Shown here: positions 12,098 to 13,742 of the stretch, in pieces | Position numbering within the stretch: position 1 is the first letter of the stretch | Layout of the letters: every line of letters starts with the position of its first letter | Assembly: GCA_003476595.1 (NCBI GenBank) | Contig: DMTU01000110.1 | Span: 4,089 to 17,830, forward strand | Length of the DNA: 13,742 nucleotides | Source: Acidimicrobiaceae bacterium | GTDB taxonomy: Bacteria > Actinomycetota > Acidimicrobiia > Acidimicrobiales > Salinilacustritrichaceae | Direction of reading: 5' to 3' | Notes under the pieces: generated by a model | Databases searched by the model: none | What the model was told of the DNA's origin: nothing | The model's input: only the letters and a program-made list of their open reading frames with translations | Program-made: the position numbers and the translations under genes

Positions 12098-13742
12098 TCA
12101 GGCTGGGGCGGGCTGGGCGCCGCGGACGAGGCGGCCGGGCAGCTCGCCCGTGGCCTCGCCGTCGGCGTAGGTCTCGACCCCGGCCACGACCGTGTGGCGG
12201 TAGCCGGTGGCCCGCTGGAGCACCCGGCGACCGCCGGCGGGCAGGTCGTGGTGCATCTCGGGGCGGGAGACGGCGAGGCGGTCGAAGTCGATCACGTTGA
12301 GGTCGGCCCGCATGCCGGGGGCGAGCACGCCGCGGTCGAGCAGGCCGACGGTGCGGGCGGTCTCGAGGGTGTGCTGGCGCACCAGCCACTCGATGTCGAA
12401 CAGCTCGCCGCGCTGGCGGTCCCGGCCCCAGTGGGTGAGCAGGAAGGTGGGGAACGAGCCGTCGCAGATGGTGCCGACGTGGGCGCCGCCGTCGGACAGG
12501 CCGGGGACGGTGCGGGGGTGGGCCAGCATCTCTCGGGTGGTGTCCAGGTTGCCCTCGGCGTAGTTGAGGAACGGCACGTAGAACATGGCCGAGCCGCCGT
12601 CGCCGAGCATGAAGTCGTAGGCCCACTCGGCCGGGTCGACGCCGGCGCGCCGGGCCTGGCCGGTGACCGCGTCGGCGAGGTCGGGCTCGTAGTCGGGCGG
12701 GTCGGCCAGCGGGAACATGCGGTCGAAGGCGCCGATGAGTCCACCACCGAGCTTGCCCTTGGCCTTGCCCGTCTCGTGCGCCTCGAGGACGCGGCGCCGG
12801 AACTCGGGGTCGGACATGGTGGCGACCTGCTCGGCCAGCGGGCGGTCGGCGACCTCGCGCCACACCGGGTTGGCCAGGAACGGGTTGAGCGTGCAGTCGA
12901 GGCCGAGCAGCAGGCCGACGGCGCGGGGCGCCACCTGGGCCCGCATGTCGAAGCCGTCGTCGACGGCGGCGTCGAGGCGCTTCAGCAGCTCGCGGAACTG
13001 GTCGGGGGCGAGGGGCGACTGGGCGAGGGAGAACGACAGGGGACGACCCGAGGCCCGCATCATCTCGACGAGGGTGCCGAACTCGTGGTCGAGGTCGAGG
13101 AAGTCGCCGACCATCTGGAGCACGCCGGTGCCGGTGGCGCCCACGGCCTCGGCGATGCCGACCAGCTCGTCGCGCGCTGCGGTGAGCGTCGGCGTGTAGG
13201 CGCCCGTGCTGGTCTTGTGGTTCCGGGTGCGCGACGTGGTGAACCCGAGCGCGCCGGACTGGATCGCGTCGGCCACGACCCGTCCCATCTCGGCGATCTC
13301 CTCCGGGGTCGCGACCTCCTCGTGGTCGGCGCCGCGCTCGCCCATGACGTGCAGGCGCACGGCGGCGTGGGGCACCTGGGCGGCGACGTCGAGGTCGTGG
13401 GGGCGGCGGTCGACGGCCTCGAGGAAGCCGGCGAAGTCGGTCCAGCCCCACTGCAGGCCCTCGGCCAGCGCCGCGCCGGGGATGTCCTCCACCCCCTCCA
13501 TCAGCTGGATGAGCCGCTCGTGGTCCCGGTCGTGGACGGGGGCGAACCCGACACCGCAGTTGCCCATCACCACGGTGGTGACGCCGTGCCAGGACGAGGG
13601 CTGCAGCCGCTCGTCCCAGGTGGCCTGCCCGTCGTAGTGGCAGTGCACGTCCACGAAGCCCGGCGTGACCAGGGCGCCGTCGGCGTCGATCTCTCGCCGC
13701 CCCCGGGCGGGGACGTCGCCCACCTCGGTGACGGTGCCGTCG
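12098..13742 (-). CDS. Amidohydrolase, N-acyl-D-amino-acid deacylase family (5' end outside window)
   Basis: This is a metal-dependent amidohydrolase of the D-aminoacylase group (COG3653 type), cleaving an N-acyl or similar amide bond in the cytoplasm; the actual substrate is not known. Counting from an internal GTG at 13723, PGFVDVHCHYD holds the HxH metal ligands His27 and His29. NCGVGF gives Cys56, equivalent to the metal-binding Cys of D-aminoacylases. The catalytic aspartate is Asp411 in LSDGGAH. GALGFTTSRTRNHKTSTGAY and the C-terminal LAPGMRADLNVIDFD are typical of the family. The frame continues through the right edge as DGTVTEVGDV, the normal end of this family's N-terminal beta segment. 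The GTG at 13723 is therefore not the true start, and some 25-40 residues should lie outside. It converges on the thioesterase gene across a long dyad. Confidence 0.88.
   Translation of the reverse strand, partial: DGTVTEVGDVPARGRREIDADGALVTPGFVDVHCHYDGQATWDERLQPSSWHGVTTVVMGNCGVGFAPVHDRDHERLIQLMEGVEDIPGAALAEGLQWGWTDFAGFLEAVDRRPHDLDVAAQVPHAAVRLHVMGERGADHEEVATPEEIAEMGRVVADAIQSGALGFTTSRTRNHKTSTGAYTPTLTAARDELVGIAEAVGATGTGVLQMVGDFLDLDHEFGTLVEMMRASGRPLSFSLAQSPLAPDQFRELLKRLDAAVDDGFDMRAQVAPRAVGLLLGLDCTLNPFLANPVWREVADRPLAEQVATMSDPEFRRRVLEAHETGKAKGKLGGGLIGAFDRMFPLADPPDYEPDLADAVTGQARRAGVDPAEWAYDFMLGDGGSAMFYVPFLNYAEGNLDTTREMLAHPRTVPGLSDGGAHVGTICDGSFPTFLLTHWGRDRQRGELFDIEWLVRQHTLETARTVGLLDRGVLAPGMRADLNVIDFDRLAVSRPEMHHDLPAGGRRVLQRATGYRHTVVAGVETYADGEATGELPGRLVRGAQPAPA

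Noticed and set aside
1..13742. Mobile element, phage, CRISPR, toxin-antitoxin or defence system
   Set aside because: No transposase, integrase, array of spaced repeats, or paired small toxin/antitoxin genes could be found. All larger genes belong to ordinary enzyme, channel or membrane families.

Overview
The window is very GC-rich chromosomal DNA with GTG and TTG starts beside ATG. Start codons often sit directly behind a -10-like hexamer with no Shine-Dalgarno sequence. Together with the protein set (a mycobacterial PolD/Prim-PolC-type primase-polymerase, mycobacterial-type lipid kinase and esterase, a sterol-desaturase-family hydroxylase, TesB) this suggests an actinobacterium, possibly of the Acidimicrobiia. 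The taxonomic call is inference. I see no tRNA, rRNA, insertion sequence, phage gene, CRISPR array or defence island. Genes are densely packed, and no stretch over 300 bases lacks a gene.

Layout. 2-862 (+): membrane fatty acid hydroxylase/sterol desaturase family protein, open at the left edge. A strong dyad at 869-913 separates it from a convergent minus-strand cluster: yqeY-like (2574-2110), patatin-like phospholipase (2120-1155) and a small amphi-Trp protein (1138-926). From 2697 the plus strand carries a small unknown protein, an alpha/beta hydrolase (3074-3991) and a four-helix membrane protein with a repeat-bearing tail (4040-5239). The membrane gene overlaps by 22 bases the end of a convergent minus-strand pair: a stand-alone LigD-type primase-polymerase (7556-6549) followed by an HSL-type esterase (6495-5218). 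A 32-base divergent gap leads to a diacylglycerol-kinase-family protein (7589-8473). It converges, across a nested palindrome, with a short-chain dehydrogenase plus CrcB/Fluc fluoride channel pair (9682-8550). Divergent from these are a Kv-beta-type aldo/keto reductase (9748-10710), a small unknown protein (10716-11189) and a TesB-type acyl-CoA thioesterase (11200-12027). A third long dyad (12034-12087) separates these from an N-acyl-D-amino-acid deacylase family amidohydrolase (minus strand, open at the right edge).

Function as a group. Much of the content is lipid/ester and redox metabolism: hydroxylase, patatin, two alpha/beta hydrolases, lipid kinase, thioesterase, SDR and AKR. The genes look like ordinary housekeeping and accessory metabolism rather than one dedicated pathway. 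The most consistent non-coding signals are the leaderless-type promoters, the long dyads at convergent junctions, and two short tandem duplications placed at gene ends. I found no convincing new multi-gene system.
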